NCBI GenBank assembly: GCA_050874665.1
Contig: JBNMLC010000010.1
Location: 1 to 64,000 of the forward strand
From: RUG11237 sp050874665
GTDB lineage: Bacteria > Bacillota > Clostridia > Lachnospirales > Lachnospiraceae
Direction: 5' to 3'
DNA: 64,000 nt
Below the pieces are notes generated by a model that worked only from the letters and a program-made list of their open reading frames with translations, was not told the DNA's origin and did not search any database. The position numbers and the translations under genes are program-made. Positions 43,406 to 53,181 of this stretch are shown here, piece by piece (position 1 is the stretch's first letter; each line of letters opens with the position of its first letter).

Positions 43406-44221
43406 TTAATTCAATGCGTGGTTTATGCCCTGCACTTTATATCCCTCAGCAATCAAATCGATTTCCCGTTCAAATCTGTTCAACTGTTCTAAATCATCTT
43501 CCTCATAAATGCGATAAAACTCGTCTTGTATTTTCGCAAGTTCCCGTTCATTTGCAACCTTATACAAATTCTGCATCGTATTCAATATCGAAGCTACCAC
43601 ATTTGCTTTAATGCGGAAAGAATTCTGTGCATCCATGATTTCGCTTCTTACTGCAGACATCTCTTTATCCAGCACAATTACCGCTGTCGCAGCCCCACTT
43701 AAACTGTCCTTAATATATTCCGGCATATTTTCGCGATATTTATATTGCAGCGAATGTTCAATCGTTGCCCAGAAATTCATAGCCAGTGTACGAATCTGTA
43801 TTTCTACCGGTATCGTTTTCGGTCCGTTCAACGTCTGAATCTTATACATTACAATCATATGATAACTTTGATAACCGCTGTCTTTTCGATTCGCTATATA
43901 ATCTTTAATGCTTTTCACCTGCATGTCATCACGTTGTTTAATCATATCTGCAATTGCGTAAATATCTTCTACAAACTGGCATATCAGGCGAATTCCTGCA
44001 ATATCCTCGATTTCTTCTTCAATCCGGTTCATCTGAATATGTTTCTTTGTCGCCTTTTCTATAATACTTGTAACTGTTTTTACACGTCCTAAAACTTGCT
44101 CAATCGGAGAATACAGACCCTTTTCTCTGTGTTCTCTGATATTATGGTTAAATTTGACCTTTAATTCTTCTACCGCAAGCTCATAAGGATTTAAAATCTC
44201 TCTCCATAATTGTATGTCCAT
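43406..44221 (-). CDS. Small alarmone synthetase ((p)ppGpp synthetase)
   Basis: This RelA/SpoT-synthetase-domain protein of about 271 residues has no hydrolase or regulatory domains. Motifs are IEDIAGIRLICQFVEDIY, KDYIANRKDSGYQSYHMIV and VEIQIRTLAMNFWATIEHSL. It would make (p)ppGpp or pGpp from ATP and GDP/GTP. ATG 44221 is preferred because TTGGAGTGGTTAAG precedes it; the frame is open to a GTG at 44290. It precedes a pseudouridine synthase gene. Confidence 0.9.
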   Translation of the reverse strand: MDIQLWREILNPYELAVEELKVKFNHNIREHREKGLYSPIEQVLGRVKTVTSIIEKATKKHIQMNRIEEEIEDIAGIRLICQFVEDIYAIADMIKQRDDMQVKSIKDYIANRKDSGYQSYHMIVMYKIQTLNGPKTIPVEIQIRTLAMNFWATIEHSLQYKYRENMPEYIKDSLSGAATAVIVLDKEMSAVRSEIMDAQNSFRIKANVVASILNTMQNLYKVANERELAKIQDEFYRIYEEDDLEQLNRFEREIDLIAEGYKVQGINHALN

Positions 44222-44372
44222 CTTAACCACTCCAATGTTTTCACTTAAATTATATGGCTTTTCTGCCATACTCTGCCTCTCGGCAGGCACGAATTCTCTA
44301 CATAAAATTATACCACACTTCTTTCTTTAGTGCCTATTAATTTTCTAAAATTTTTGTTATATCAAAAGTTTT

Positions 44373-45260
44373 TTATTCTATTCCAAAATCTACCTTCAGC
44401 TTTCGCTCCTGCAAATACTTTAATACCGGATATGGATTTATACTAAGTTCTTCTTCATTCTCTGTCTTGATATAAATTCCTACATGAAGGTGAACATCAA
44501 ATTTTCCTGTCGTTCCCTCCTCACCATAGCCACTGTCCCCCATAAATCCCAAAAGCTGTCCGGCCTTTACACTGTCTCCTTCTTCTAAATCAGCATAAGA
44601 CTCTAAATGAGCATAATAAAAATATGCACCAGACTTTGCACGAATCCCAATCCGATACCCTCCTTTCGTAAGCCAGCCTTTCTTCTCTACAACACCATCA
44701 CTCATGCTAATCACCGGATATACCCCACGTTCATTTTCATCTGCCATAATATCGCATCCCTCATGGTATCGTTTTCCCCCAAACGTCCTCTCAAACTTCC
44801 ATGAATTTTCAAAGCTTACCGTCATATCTTCATCCCAGCTTGATTCCGGTACCGGAAAATATATTACATCTGCCCAAATAGCACGATTGCTATCCAGCAG
44901 CTCATTATAAGCCTCTCCACAATTTTCCCGTATATATTTTACATCATTGTCCTCTTTTAAGCTTTCCATCACGTTCGCTTCAACTAACACCTCCCCATGA
45001 CTTTTTTCATAAAAGAAACTGTCGGTTATAAACTCTGCCAGCTTCTGACCTTTCAATTCATGTTCTATGGCATACATAAGTATACCATCACTCACTCCAT
45101 TTTCCCGATAATCCTCTTCCTCATTGAGATTTTTCTCTACCCAGGAATATCTTCCTCTAAGAAGCATTTCTTCCTGTTGAAACAAAATCAAAATGGCAAG
45201 GACACTTAAAATCACAATTTTCGCAATTAAATGAACTCTTTTTCCCTTTTTCACACGCAA
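44373..45260 (-). CDS. M23-family metallopeptidase, membrane anchored
   Basis: This 295-residue protein has one N-terminal membrane helix (IAKIVILSVLAILILF) and a C-terminal M23 peptidase domain from about residue 150. Zn ligands are in RYHEGCDIMAD and FDVHLHVGI, with YYAHLESYADLEEGDSVKAG between them. It would cleave peptide cross-links in peptidoglycan or bind them. The start is TTG (45260) or GTG (45254), with GGAGA upstream. It is divergent from ylbJ. Confidence 0.87.
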   Translation of the reverse strand: MRVKKGKRVHLIAKIVILSVLAILILFQQEEMLLRGRYSWVEKNLNEEEDYRENGVSDGILMYAIEHELKGQKLAEFITDSFFYEKSHGEVLVEANVMESLKEDNDVKYIRENCGEAYNELLDSNRAIWADVIYFPVPESSWDEDMTVSFENSWKFERTFGGKRYHEGCDIMADENERGVYPVISMSDGVVEKKGWLTKGGYRIGIRAKSGAYFYYAHLESYADLEEGDSVKAGQLLGFMGDSGYGEEGTTGKFDVHLHVGIYIKTENEEELSINPYPVLKYLQERKLKVDFGIE

Positions 45261-45388
45261 ATATTCTCCATGGCATCTTTATATTTTATGTAACACCTGG
45301 CTTTGTTATTCCCATTTTTTTATTCATAGTTACCATAATGCATTCATATAAATAAAACTAACTAGATTTATCTGCAGGTAGATGTTGT

Positions 45389-46330
45389 ATGAAAATCCGG
45401 AAATTTTTATTCACCTCTATAATCATTATTATTTTTCTTTTTCTTTTAGCTTCACCGGAAAATGCTGTTTCTTCTGCCCGTTCCGGTTTAATGCTGTGGT
45501 TTAAAGTACTTCTCCCTACCCTGCTTCCTTTTATGATTATCTCTAAGCTTTTAATTGAATTAAATGCCATCTCCTGCCTTACTTTTTTATTTGCAACATT
45601 TTTTCATAAATTTTTTAAGCTGAGTAAATCCGGAACCTTTGTCGTTATCACAGGTTTTTTATGCGGCTATCCTATGGGCGCAAAGCTTGTTTCTGAATTA
45701 TATCACCATCAGCAGCTCAGCTATGAAGAAGCCAGTTATCTCCTTACCTTTTGTAATAATTTAAGTCCCATGTTTATCAGCAGTTTTTTAACTGTTTCCT
45801 GTCTTGATACACCCGAACTGCTTCCCTATATTATTTTAATTATTTACGGCTCACCTATCATTTTTGCCTTATTTACCCAGCCACTATTTCGCCGAAAACA
45901 AAAACACAATATTTCAGAAGCACTTCCACCCACGCCTTACAAAAAGCTTGATTTTGAAATTGTAGATATTGCAATCATGGACAGCTTCACACAAATCACC
46001 AAACTTGGGGGATATATTATACTCTTCTCCATCATTTCAGGTATGTTACTTTCCCTGTCGCTTTCTGCGCCTGTGCTTGCTATACTTACCGGTGTGATTG
46101 AAATTACCACCGGAATTAATTACATTACCATACAGGATTTTCCTTTGCAACTACGTTTTCTTTTTGCAATTCCCCTTTGTGTCTTTGGCGGTTTATCAGG
46201 CTTAACACAAACCTACAGTATGATAAAAGACTCTCATCTTCCGTTTGGCTCCTATTTCATCTCAAAGCTAATCCAGACGGCTATGTCCCTTCTTCTCACT
46301 CTCGTACTTTTACATACTTTTTTACAATAA
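45389..46330 (+). CDS. YlbJ-like sporulation integral membrane protein
   Basis: This 313-residue protein with about eight membrane helices is of the YlbJ/nucleoside-recognition (Gate) type. Visible are LWFKVLLPTLLPFMIISKLL, TGFLCGYPMGAKLVSELY, FCNNLSPMFI and a second Gate-like half (FGGLSGLTQTYSMIKDS). YlbJ is needed for spore cortex formation in Bacillus; the substrate is unknown. It is monocistronic, divergent from the M23 gene, with a weak AGGTAGATG ribosome site. Confidence 0.85.
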   Translation: MKIRKFLFTSIIIIIFLFLLASPENAVSSARSGLMLWFKVLLPTLLPFMIISKLLIELNAISCLTFLFATFFHKFFKLSKSGTFVVITGFLCGYPMGAKLVSELYHHQQLSYEEASYLLTFCNNLSPMFISSFLTVSCLDTPELLPYIILIIYGSPIIFALFTQPLFRRKQKHNISEALPPTPYKKLDFEIVDIAIMDSFTQITKLGGYIILFSIISGMLLSLSLSAPVLAILTGVIEITTGINYITIQDFPLQLRFLFAIPLCVFGGLSGLTQTYSMIKDSHLPFGSYFISKLIQTAMSLLLTLVLLHTFLQ

Positions 46331-46332
46331 AA

Positions 46333-46367
46333 ACAGGAAGAGTTTACTAAATTGTAAGCTCTTCCCA
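46333..46367. terminator. Bidirectional terminator between ylbJ and the coiled-coil gene
   Basis: A 12-bp stem with one G-U pair (GGAAGAGTTTAC with GTAAGCTCTTCC, 6-base loop) lies just after the ylbJ stop. The minus strand has TGTTTTTATTG behind it, so it best fits the convergent minus-strand operon. Confidence 0.75.
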
Positions 46368-46402
46368 CAATGTTTATTTCATTCTATTTTGATATTTTTC
46401 CC

Positions 46403-47002
46403 CTATGCGTCCTTCTCCGGCATATCTGCTGTATCTGCCTTTTCTTCTGTGACCGCCTGTTCATCTGTAGCGGACAATGATGCCCGGTTGGTATCAACGA
46501 TATCACAAGTACGTTTTAAATCCAAAATGAGATTATCATATTTTGCACTGGCAGAATCTACCGCATGTGTTATGATATTGTGCAGGCTTCCTAACATCTC
46601 ATCCGTATACTGTATTGCCCCGATACGGATTTCATTGGCATCTTTCGTTGCATTATCTAAAATCATCTGTGCTTTTTCTGTTGCCTGGGCAATAATATCG
46701 TTTGCCTGGGCATATGCCTGCTGCATAATCTCATGTTCACTTACCAGCTCATTTGTTTGAATCGTTGCTTCTCTAAGCATTGCTTCTGCTTTTGTCTTTG
46801 CATCTTCCATAATAGCATCTCTGTTGCTGATAATTTTCTGATAACGTTTGATTTCCTCCGGTGTTTTCATACGAAGTTCCCGCAACAATTCATCCATTTC
46901 ATCTTTTGATACCACAATCTTAGTATTTGATAACGGCTGATATTTACAACTGTCTATGTATTCTTGTATTTCGTCAATAATCTGCTCTATTTTGCTATTC
47001 AT
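46403..47002 (-). CDS. Coiled-coil protein (ATPase subunit H-like)
   Basis: This 199-residue soluble protein is almost wholly helical. Residues 60-150 are a heptad-type coiled coil rich in Ala, Glu and Lys (AKTKAEAMLREATIQTNELV), resembling V-type ATPase subunit H or DivIVA-like coils. The C-terminal 30 residues are acidic and disordered. It sits behind coaD at 30 bp, a location I believe is common in Clostridia. The function is unknown; no ATPase genes are near. Confidence 0.72.
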   Translation of the reverse strand: MNSKIEQIIDEIQEYIDSCKYQPLSNTKIVVSKDEMDELLRELRMKTPEEIKRYQKIISNRDAIMEDAKTKAEAMLREATIQTNELVSEHEIMQQAYAQANDIIAQATEKAQMILDNATKDANEIRIGAIQYTDEMLGSLHNIITHAVDSASAKYDNLILDLKRTCDIVDTNRASLSATDEQAVTEEKADTADMPEKDA

Positions 47003-47031
47003 AACAAGACATCTCCTTTTTTGTTTTCCCT

Positions 47032-47544
47032 CTATTTTTCGTCTTTGCTGACTTGTAGTTTTTGTATTTCTTCGTATTTACTGTATAGCTTTTGTGCAAT
47101 ACATTCCGGCACAAAGTGAGACACATCACCGTGATAAGATGCAACCTCCCGCACAATCGTAGAACTGACGTATGAGTATAAAATACTTGTTGTCAAAAAC
47201 ATGGTATCTACTTCCGGCAGCAATTCATGATTTGTCTGCGCCATCTGAAGTTCATATTCAAAATCAGTAACTGCCCGAAGCCCACGGACAATTACATTGA
47301 TATTTTCTTCTTTTGCAAAATCTACCAGCAATCCACTAAAAGATGTAATTTTTACGTTCTTTAAATCTTTTGTGGTTTCCTCTAACATATTAACACGTTC
47401 TTCTACAGAAAACAATGGATTTTTCGCCTTATTATTTAAAACAGCCACTACAACCTCATCAAATATATTAGCTGCCCGCTTAATAATGTCTATATGACCA
47501 AATGTTACCGGATCAAAACTTCCCGAGTATAATGCTCTTGCCAT
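47032..47544 (-). CDS. coaD: Phosphopantetheine adenylyltransferase
   Basis: This enzyme of about 170 residues performs the fourth step of coenzyme A synthesis, from 4'-phosphopantetheine and ATP to dephospho-CoA. The nucleotidyltransferase motif is in YSGSFDPVTFGHIDIIKR, with SSTIVREVASYHGDVS near the end. ATG 47544 is preferred because AGAGGATTGAT precedes it; it starts one base after the rsmD stop. Confidence 0.95.
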   Translation of the reverse strand: MARALYSGSFDPVTFGHIDIIKRAANIFDEVVVAVLNNKAKNPLFSVEERVNMLEETTKDLKNVKITSFSGLLVDFAKEENINVIVRGLRAVTDFEYELQMAQTNHELLPEVDTMFLTTSILYSYVSSTIVREVASYHGDVSHFVPECIAQKLYSKYEEIQKLQVSKDEK

Positions 47545-47545
47545 A

Positions 47546-48109
47546 TCAATCCTCTTTTCTCTGCACAAATACATGCATGTTTGTTTTGTATTTTTTATAT
47601 CTTACTACTTCAAATGGTAATTTTTCATCTTCTATAAAAGAAAAATCCGTTTCCAGAGAAGCCTCTATAATAATTACTGTCTGCTCATTCACCAAAGATG
47701 AATCGGACAGATATCTAAGTGCTTCCTGCTCAAATTCATGATTATAAGGAGGATCCATAAAAATAAAGCCCATAGCCTTCTGCCCTTCTAATCGTTTCAA
47801 AGCCCCCAGATAATCTACATTCATGATTTCCGCCTTGTCCATCAACTTTGTTGTCTGTAAATTATCTTTAATACATGTTACCGCCTTAGGATTATTTTCT
47901 ACAAACCATGCCCTTCTTGCGCCTCTGCTCAATGCCTCAATTCCAATGCCACCACTCCCACTGAACAAGTCAAGAAACGTGGTGTCTTCTAAATCATATT
48001 GTAAAATATTAAATAGCGTTTCTTTTATTCTGTCTGTGGTTGGTCTGGTATCCTTGCCTTCTAGCGTTTTTAATTGAAGTCTTCTTGCTGTGCCCGCTAT
48101 TACTCGCAT
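47546..48109 (-). CDS. rsmD: 16S rRNA (guanine-N2)-methyltransferase RsmD
   Basis: This 187-residue SAM-dependent methyltransferase modifies G966 of 16S rRNA (E. coli numbering). Motifs are RPTTDRIKETLFNIL, FLDLFSGSGGIGIEALSRGA and the catalytic FMDPPYN. The rsmD-coaD order is widely conserved. It lies 12 bp after the parC-like gene. Confidence 0.96.
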   Translation of the reverse strand: MRVIAGTARRLQLKTLEGKDTRPTTDRIKETLFNILQYDLEDTTFLDLFSGSGGIGIEALSRGARRAWFVENNPKAVTCIKDNLQTTKLMDKAEIMNVDYLGALKRLEGQKAMGFIFMDPPYNHEFEQEALRYLSDSSLVNEQTVIIIEASLETDFSFIEDEKLPFEVVRYKKYKTNMHVFVQRKED

Positions 48110-48121
48110 CTTATTTCCTCC

Positions 48122-50404
48122 TTAGCCCCGGTACTTACTTCCCTTAGTATCACGTCCTGCTTTTTTTAATCTGGAAAGTGTAACTTCTTTCTTATTATAT
48201 TTTATAGTATATGTTTCATTTTCGTCAAAAATGTAGGCTTGTTCTACTTCATCTGCCCCTACAAGCTTTATGGCACGTACACCCACTGCACCACGCTTTT
48301 TCTCCGGTATTTCTATAGACGCAAATCTCAAGAAAATGCCATTCTTCGTCTGTAAGACAATGTTGTTTGTATTTTTAGGAATCTCCGACACGCTCATTCC
48401 TTCCGAAATCAACAGCAATGGTTCTGTAAGAATCGTGCTGATTTCATCGCCTTCGTTTAATTTTGTGGCAGCTATCGTCCGCTTTGAAACCTCAAATTCA
48501 GTTCCTAACACCTTTTTCATCATACCATACTTTGTAGTAAAAATCAGGTATTTATCATTTAAGGTTTTCAAAGGAGCCACAAATATAATTTGTTCCTCCG
48601 TGCTGTTATAATTACTTACATTATCCACCGGAATTCCTTTATCCCTCAATTTTCCAAATGGTAAATCGACCACTTTTACTGTATGCATATTTCCCTTGTC
48701 TGTAAATAAACATATTTTATCTGTATTCATACAGTTAAATATATATTTATTTTCAGCGTCTGCTGTTTCTTTATTTCGTTCATATACCGTAATGTCAATT
48801 GTCTTTGCATAGCCAAAACGGTCCATCAAAAATACGACTTCCTGTTCCTCTATTTTCTTTTCTTCGTAAACAGCTTCTACTCCATTTTCAATCACTGTTT
48901 TTCGCGGTTTTGCATATGCCTTTTTAATGTCATCTAACTCTTTTTGGATTACTTTTGTCATAACACTATGATTGCTTAATATTTCCTCATACTTAGCAAT
49001 ATGAAGCAGCGTCGTTTCATGTTCTTTCAGCAACGCTTCTATTTCCAATCCAATGAGTTTATAAAGACGCATTTCTAAAATTGCTGTTGCCTGACGTTCT
49101 GTAAATTTCAATTGTTCTGCTGCTTTTTTGGAAGCCTGCGATTTAAATTTGATATTCCCTGCATCTCCCGATACAAGGCATGCCTTCGCTTCCTTAATAT
49201 TTTTACTTCCACGAAGAATTTCAATAATCAAATCAATGACATCACATGCCTTAATCAAACCCTCTTGTATTTCCTTTTTATCTAATTCCTTTTCTAAGAG
49301 TGTTTTATACTTTCTGGTAGTAATCTCATATTGAAAATCTAAATGATGCTCTATTACCGTGCGAAGTCCCATTGTTTCCGGTTTTCCGTCAGCCACAGCC
49401 AGCATATTCATTCCAAACGTATCCTCTAGCTTTGTCTTTTTATAAAGCATATTAATAATCTGATTTGTATCTGCATTCTTTTTTAATTCCAATACAATGC
49501 GAATACCATCTTTCGAGGACTGATTGGAAATATCCACAATATCAGGTGCTTTTCTGGTTTCCACCAGATTTCCAATATCGTTTAAAAACTTTCCGATATT
49601 AGCACCGACCATAGTATATGGGATTTCCGTAATAACAATACGTTCTTTTCCGCCTTTTACCTGTTCTACATCTACTTTACCACGAAGCTTAATTTTTCCT
49701 ACACCGGTCTTATAAATTTCCAACAATTCATCTTTATTTACCACAATACCACCGGTTGGGAAATCCGGTCCCTGAATATACTGCATCAACTCTTCTGTGG
49801 TGATATCGGGATTCTTTAAAAACGCTTTCTCTGCTTCAATAATTTCCTCTAAATTATGAGGCGGAATGCTCGTAGCCATTCCAACTGCAATTCCCTCTGC
49901 ACCATTTAACAAAAGATTTGGTACCTTAACCGGAAGCACCGTAGGTTCTTTTTCTGTTTCATCAAAGTTTGGAGCAAAATCCACTACATTTTTATCTAAA
50001 TCTGCCAAAAATACTTCCTGTGTAATTTTTTGTAAACGTGCTTCTGTATAACGCATGGCAGCAGCTCCATCACCTTCAATGGAGCCAAAATTTCCGTGGC
50101 CATCCACTAACGGCTGTCCCTTTTTAAACTCTTGTGCCATTACCACCAATGCATCATAAATAGAGCTATCTCCATGCGGATGATATTTACCCATAGTATC
50201 ACCTACGATACGTGCGCATTTTCGATATGGCTTATCAAAACGTATTCCCAATTCATGCATATCATATAAGGTTCTTCTTTGCACCGGTTTTAAACCATCA
50301 CGTACATCCGGAAGTGCTCTTGCAATAATAACACTCATGGCATAATCAATGTATGATTTCTGCATTACGTCGGAGTATTCGGTTTTTATAATCTGTTCTT
50401 CCAT
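48122..50404 (-). CDS. parC: DNA topoisomerase IV-like subunit A (GyrA/ParC family)
   Basis: This 760-residue cleavage subunit has its catalytic Tyr119 in AAAMRYTEARL. The quinolone region reads HPHGDSSIYDAL, with Ser80 and Asp84 at the sites matching E. coli GyrA Ser83 and Asp87, the sensitive state. A C-terminal beta-pinwheel lies at about 510-740; a perfect GyrA box is not seen, favouring ParC over GyrA. It lies 12 bp after parE. Many Lachnospiraceae label this pair as a second gyrase. Confidence 0.9.
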   Translation of the reverse strand: MEEQIIKTEYSDVMQKSYIDYAMSVIIARALPDVRDGLKPVQRRTLYDMHELGIRFDKPYRKCARIVGDTMGKYHPHGDSSIYDALVVMAQEFKKGQPLVDGHGNFGSIEGDGAAAMRYTEARLQKITQEVFLADLDKNVVDFAPNFDETEKEPTVLPVKVPNLLLNGAEGIAVGMATSIPPHNLEEIIEAEKAFLKNPDITTEELMQYIQGPDFPTGGIVVNKDELLEIYKTGVGKIKLRGKVDVEQVKGGKERIVITEIPYTMVGANIGKFLNDIGNLVETRKAPDIVDISNQSSKDGIRIVLELKKNADTNQIINMLYKKTKLEDTFGMNMLAVADGKPETMGLRTVIEHHLDFQYEITTRKYKTLLEKELDKKEIQEGLIKACDVIDLIIEILRGSKNIKEAKACLVSGDAGNIKFKSQASKKAAEQLKFTERQATAILEMRLYKLIGLEIEALLKEHETTLLHIAKYEEILSNHSVMTKVIQKELDDIKKAYAKPRKTVIENGVEAVYEEKKIEEQEVVFLMDRFGYAKTIDITVYERNKETADAENKYIFNCMNTDKICLFTDKGNMHTVKVVDLPFGKLRDKGIPVDNVSNYNSTEEQIIFVAPLKTLNDKYLIFTTKYGMMKKVLGTEFEVSKRTIAATKLNEGDEISTILTEPLLLISEGMSVSEIPKNTNNIVLQTKNGIFLRFASIEIPEKKRGAVGVRAIKLVGADEVEQAYIFDENETYTIKYNKKEVTLSRLKKAGRDTKGSKYRG

Positions 50405-50416
50405 CTTTCTTTCCTC

Positions 50417-52339
50417 CTAAACATCTAACTCCGCATCTTGAGCATGTTCATAAATAAAAGCTTTTCTTGGCGGAACTTCTGTCCCCATCAACATTTCCGT
50501 CACATCAGATGCCATTCTTGCGTCCTCAATTTCTACCTGTTTCAAAATTCTGCTTTCCGGATTCAGCGTAGTTTCCCACAACTGGTCTGCATCCATCTCA
50601 CCTAAGCCTTTGTAGCGCTGCAAAGTAAAACTGCCCTTTTGCTTTTTACGATATTTTTCTAATGCTTTATCATCATAAAGATACTCTTCTTCCCCCTTTG
50701 CCGGCATTGCCTTGTACAGTGGCGGCATTGCAATGAACACATGCCCTTCATAGATTAACTCAGGCATAAACCTGTAAAATAAAGTTAGTAGCAACGTACA
50801 AATATGAGCTCCGTCCACATCGGCATCTGCCATAATAATGATTTTATTATAACGAAGCCTGGTAATGTCAAAATCATTTCCATAGCCTTCAGAAAAACCG
50901 CAGCCAAATGCATTAATCATCGTCTTAATCTCTGCATTCGCTAACACTTTGTCCATACTTGCCTTTTCTACATTCAAAATCTTACCACGAATAGGAAGAA
51001 TTGCCTGAAATTCTCTGTTCCTTGCAGTTTTTGCAGAGCCGCCCGCTGAATCTCCCTCCACAATAAAGATTTCACAACGGGACGCATCCCTGCTTTCACA
51101 GTTGGCCAGCTTGCCGTTAGAATCAAAGGAAAATTTTGGCTTAGACAACATATTTGTCTTTGCTTTTTCTTCTGTCTTTCTGATTTTAGCTGCCTTTTCT
51201 GCACAAGAGATTACACTTTTTAGTACTTCTAAGTTACGATCAAAGTATCTTGTAATTTCTTCACCCGTCACCTTATTGACAGCTTTTGCTGCATCCTGAT
51301 TATCTAATTTTGTCTTAGTCTGCCCTTCAAATCTCGGATCCGGATGCTTAATTGACACTACCGCAGTCATACCGTTTCGAATATCTGCACCTGTAAAATT
51401 AGCATCTTTGTCTTTGAGAATCCCCAATTCTCTGGCATATGAATTAATCACTGTTGTAAACACTGTTTTAAAACCTGTCAGGTGTGTTCCGCCTTCTGCA
51501 TTATAGATATTATTACAGAAGCCTAACACATTCTCATGAAATTCGTTTACAAACTGAAATGCTGCTTCTACCGTAATTCCTTCGCTTTCTCCTTTAAAAT
51601 ATATCACATCATGAATTGCTTCGCTTTTTCTATTTATGTCTTTTACAAAGCCCACGATTCCATCTTCTTCATGGTATTCAATCATTTCAGGCTCTGCCTG
51701 ACGATTGTCACGAAAACATATGGTAAGTTTTGGGTTTAAGTATGCCGTTTCATGAAGCCTTGATTTTATTTCCTCTGCCTTGAATCTCGTTTTCTCAAAG
51801 ATAGTGTTGTCCGGTAAAAAATTAACAATCGTTCCTGTTTCCTTTGTTTTTCCAAGCTTAGGCAACAGTCCGTTTTCTAATTCAATGACGGGATTTCCCT
51901 TTTCGTAACGATCATGATGAATAAATCCATCACGTTTTATTTTAATATCGAGATAATTAGATAATGCATTCACAACCGAAGAGCCTACCCCATGAAGGCC
52001 ACCGCTTGTTTTGTATACAGAATTATCGAATTTACCTCCCGCATGAAGTGTGGTAAATACCAGACGTTCTGCACTGATTCCCTTTTCATGCATATCCACC
52101 GGAATTCCGCGCCCGTTATCCGCAATTGTGGCTGACCCATCTTTCTCTAACGTCACTTCAATTCTGTCACAAAATCCTGCCAGATGTTCGTCTACAGAAT
52201 TGTCCACAATTTCATAAATTAAATGATTTAATCCTTTGGTTGTTACACTTCCGATATACATTCCAGGGCGTTTTCTTACCGCTTCCAGCCCTTCCAATAC
52301 GGAAATATTATGCGCATCATACGATGTCTGTTTTGCCAT
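50417..52339 (-). CDS. parE: DNA topoisomerase IV-like subunit B (GyrB/ParE family)
   Basis: This ATPase subunit of about 640 residues has VRKRPGMYIGS and DNSVDEHLAGFCDRIEV (ATP lid), GGLHGVGSSVVNALS, and a TOPRIM domain with VEGDSAGGSAK, the MADADVDGAHI acidic triad and RYKGLGEMDADQLWETT. ATG 52339 gives the usual N-terminus; 52378 is the end of the open frame. It is divergent from the phosphopantetheinyl transferase gene. Confidence 0.92.
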   Translation of the reverse strand: MAKQTSYDAHNISVLEGLEAVRKRPGMYIGSVTTKGLNHLIYEIVDNSVDEHLAGFCDRIEVTLEKDGSATIADNGRGIPVDMHEKGISAERLVFTTLHAGGKFDNSVYKTSGGLHGVGSSVVNALSNYLDIKIKRDGFIHHDRYEKGNPVIELENGLLPKLGKTKETGTIVNFLPDNTIFEKTRFKAEEIKSRLHETAYLNPKLTICFRDNRQAEPEMIEYHEEDGIVGFVKDINRKSEAIHDVIYFKGESEGITVEAAFQFVNEFHENVLGFCNNIYNAEGGTHLTGFKTVFTTVINSYARELGILKDKDANFTGADIRNGMTAVVSIKHPDPRFEGQTKTKLDNQDAAKAVNKVTGEEITRYFDRNLEVLKSVISCAEKAAKIRKTEEKAKTNMLSKPKFSFDSNGKLANCESRDASRCEIFIVEGDSAGGSAKTARNREFQAILPIRGKILNVEKASMDKVLANAEIKTMINAFGCGFSEGYGNDFDITRLRYNKIIIMADADVDGAHICTLLLTLFYRFMPELIYEGHVFIAMPPLYKAMPAKGEEEYLYDDKALEKYRKKQKGSFTLQRYKGLGEMDADQLWETTLNPESRILKQVEIEDARMASDVTEMLMGTEVPPRKAFIYEHAQDAELDV

Positions 52340-52397
52340 AATCTCGTCCCTTTCCTTCTTTTTGGTATAAAAAGCCATATTGACCTATATTAGCACA

Positions 52398-52427
52398 AAT
52401 GTTCCTGTTTCGTCAAATGTCAAAACA
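52398..52427 (-). promoter_or_regulatory. Possible promoter of the parE-parC operon
   Basis: On the minus strand a TTGACG element about 18 bp before TAATAT lies in the gap before parE. A second TTGACA directly upstream (TTGACATTTGACG) makes the -35 choice uncertain. Confidence 0.45.
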
Positions 52428-52445
52428 TTTTTCCCTTCGACACAA

Positions 52446-52474
52446 TTGACTTTCTCATACCTCTATGATAAGCT
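52446..52474 (+). promoter_or_regulatory. Possible promoter of the phosphopantetheinyl transferase gene
   Basis: TTGACT (52446-52451), 17 bp, TAAGCT (52469-52474). The -10 box is poor. GAGAGGTAGCTGAA precedes the ATG about 40 bp downstream. Confidence 0.4.
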
Positions 52475-52512
52475 TTTGTTTAATAAATAGCCATTACTGA
52501 GAGGTAGCTGAA

Positions 52513-53181
52513 ATGATATACATATTTGACCATTTATCCGAAATATCCCATCATCTTGTTTCTAAAATTTATTCTTTTATGCCAAAAAATCGTCAGGAAA
52601 AATTCCAGCGTTATCGAAAATTTGAAGATCAAAAGAATTGTGCTCTGGTATACGCCCTGCTTCTTTTTGGATTGCAACAGCAGTATCCTGACTTAGACTG
52701 TTCTCATTTGAAGTTTTGCTATGCAGCTCATGGAAAACCATTTTTAGAAAACCAGCCTTCCATTCATTTTAATATGAGTCATACTTCTTTGGCTGTGGCA
52801 TGTGCAATCTCTTCCGCTCCTATAGGTATCGATATTGAAGGCTTGATTCCTTACTCTTTGGATTTCTGTAAATACGTCTGCTCTAAAGATGAACTTTTAC
52901 ATTTAGAACAGCTTGCATCTGCCCAGGAACGCAGTATTGCCTTGACCACCCTTTGGACTCGAAAGGAAGCTTACCTGAAATATAAAGGAACCGGAATTAC
53001 TCAAGACTTAAAAGACATTAACAGCTATGCCCTTCCTTATGCAAATGACTTTACCTGTTTTTCCCATACCGGACAGTCTTACTGTTTTTCTGTATGTCAA
53101 AAAGAAATATCCCCTGCATACCAAATGTTGTCTGCAGAAGATATTTCTTTCTATATTGAGAGTTTACAATTTATCCTATGA
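52513..53181 (+). CDS. Sfp-type 4'-phosphopantetheinyl transferase
   Basis: This 222-residue enzyme moves phosphopantetheine from CoA to carrier-protein serines, making them active. The motifs are IHFNMSHTSLAVACAI, the Mg-binding IGIDIEG and LWTRKEAYLKYKGTGI. Size and motifs match the Sfp class that serves PKS and NRPS, not the shorter AcpS class. It converges on the assembly-line genes and its last 11 bases overlap the end of the KS-ACP-C gene, so it very probably serves those carrier domains. Confidence 0.93.
   Translation: MIYIFDHLSEISHHLVSKIYSFMPKNRQEKFQRYRKFEDQKNCALVYALLLFGLQQQYPDLDCSHLKFCYAAHGKPFLENQPSIHFNMSHTSLAVACAISSAPIGIDIEGLIPYSLDFCKYVCSKDELLHLEQLASAQERSIALTTLWTRKEAYLKYKGTGITQDLKDINSYALPYANDFTCFSHTGQSYCFSVCQKEISPAYQMLSAEDISFYIESLQFIL

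Noticed and set aside
45560..45660. Reading ylbJ as a nucleoside transporter
   Set aside because: The Gate-domain halves fit the sporulation YlbJ group better and no nucleoside genes are adjacent.
52513..52560. Phosphopantetheinyl transferase as the housekeeping AcpS
   Set aside because: Length and the WTRKEAYLKYKGTG and GIDIE motifs match the Sfp class, not AcpS.
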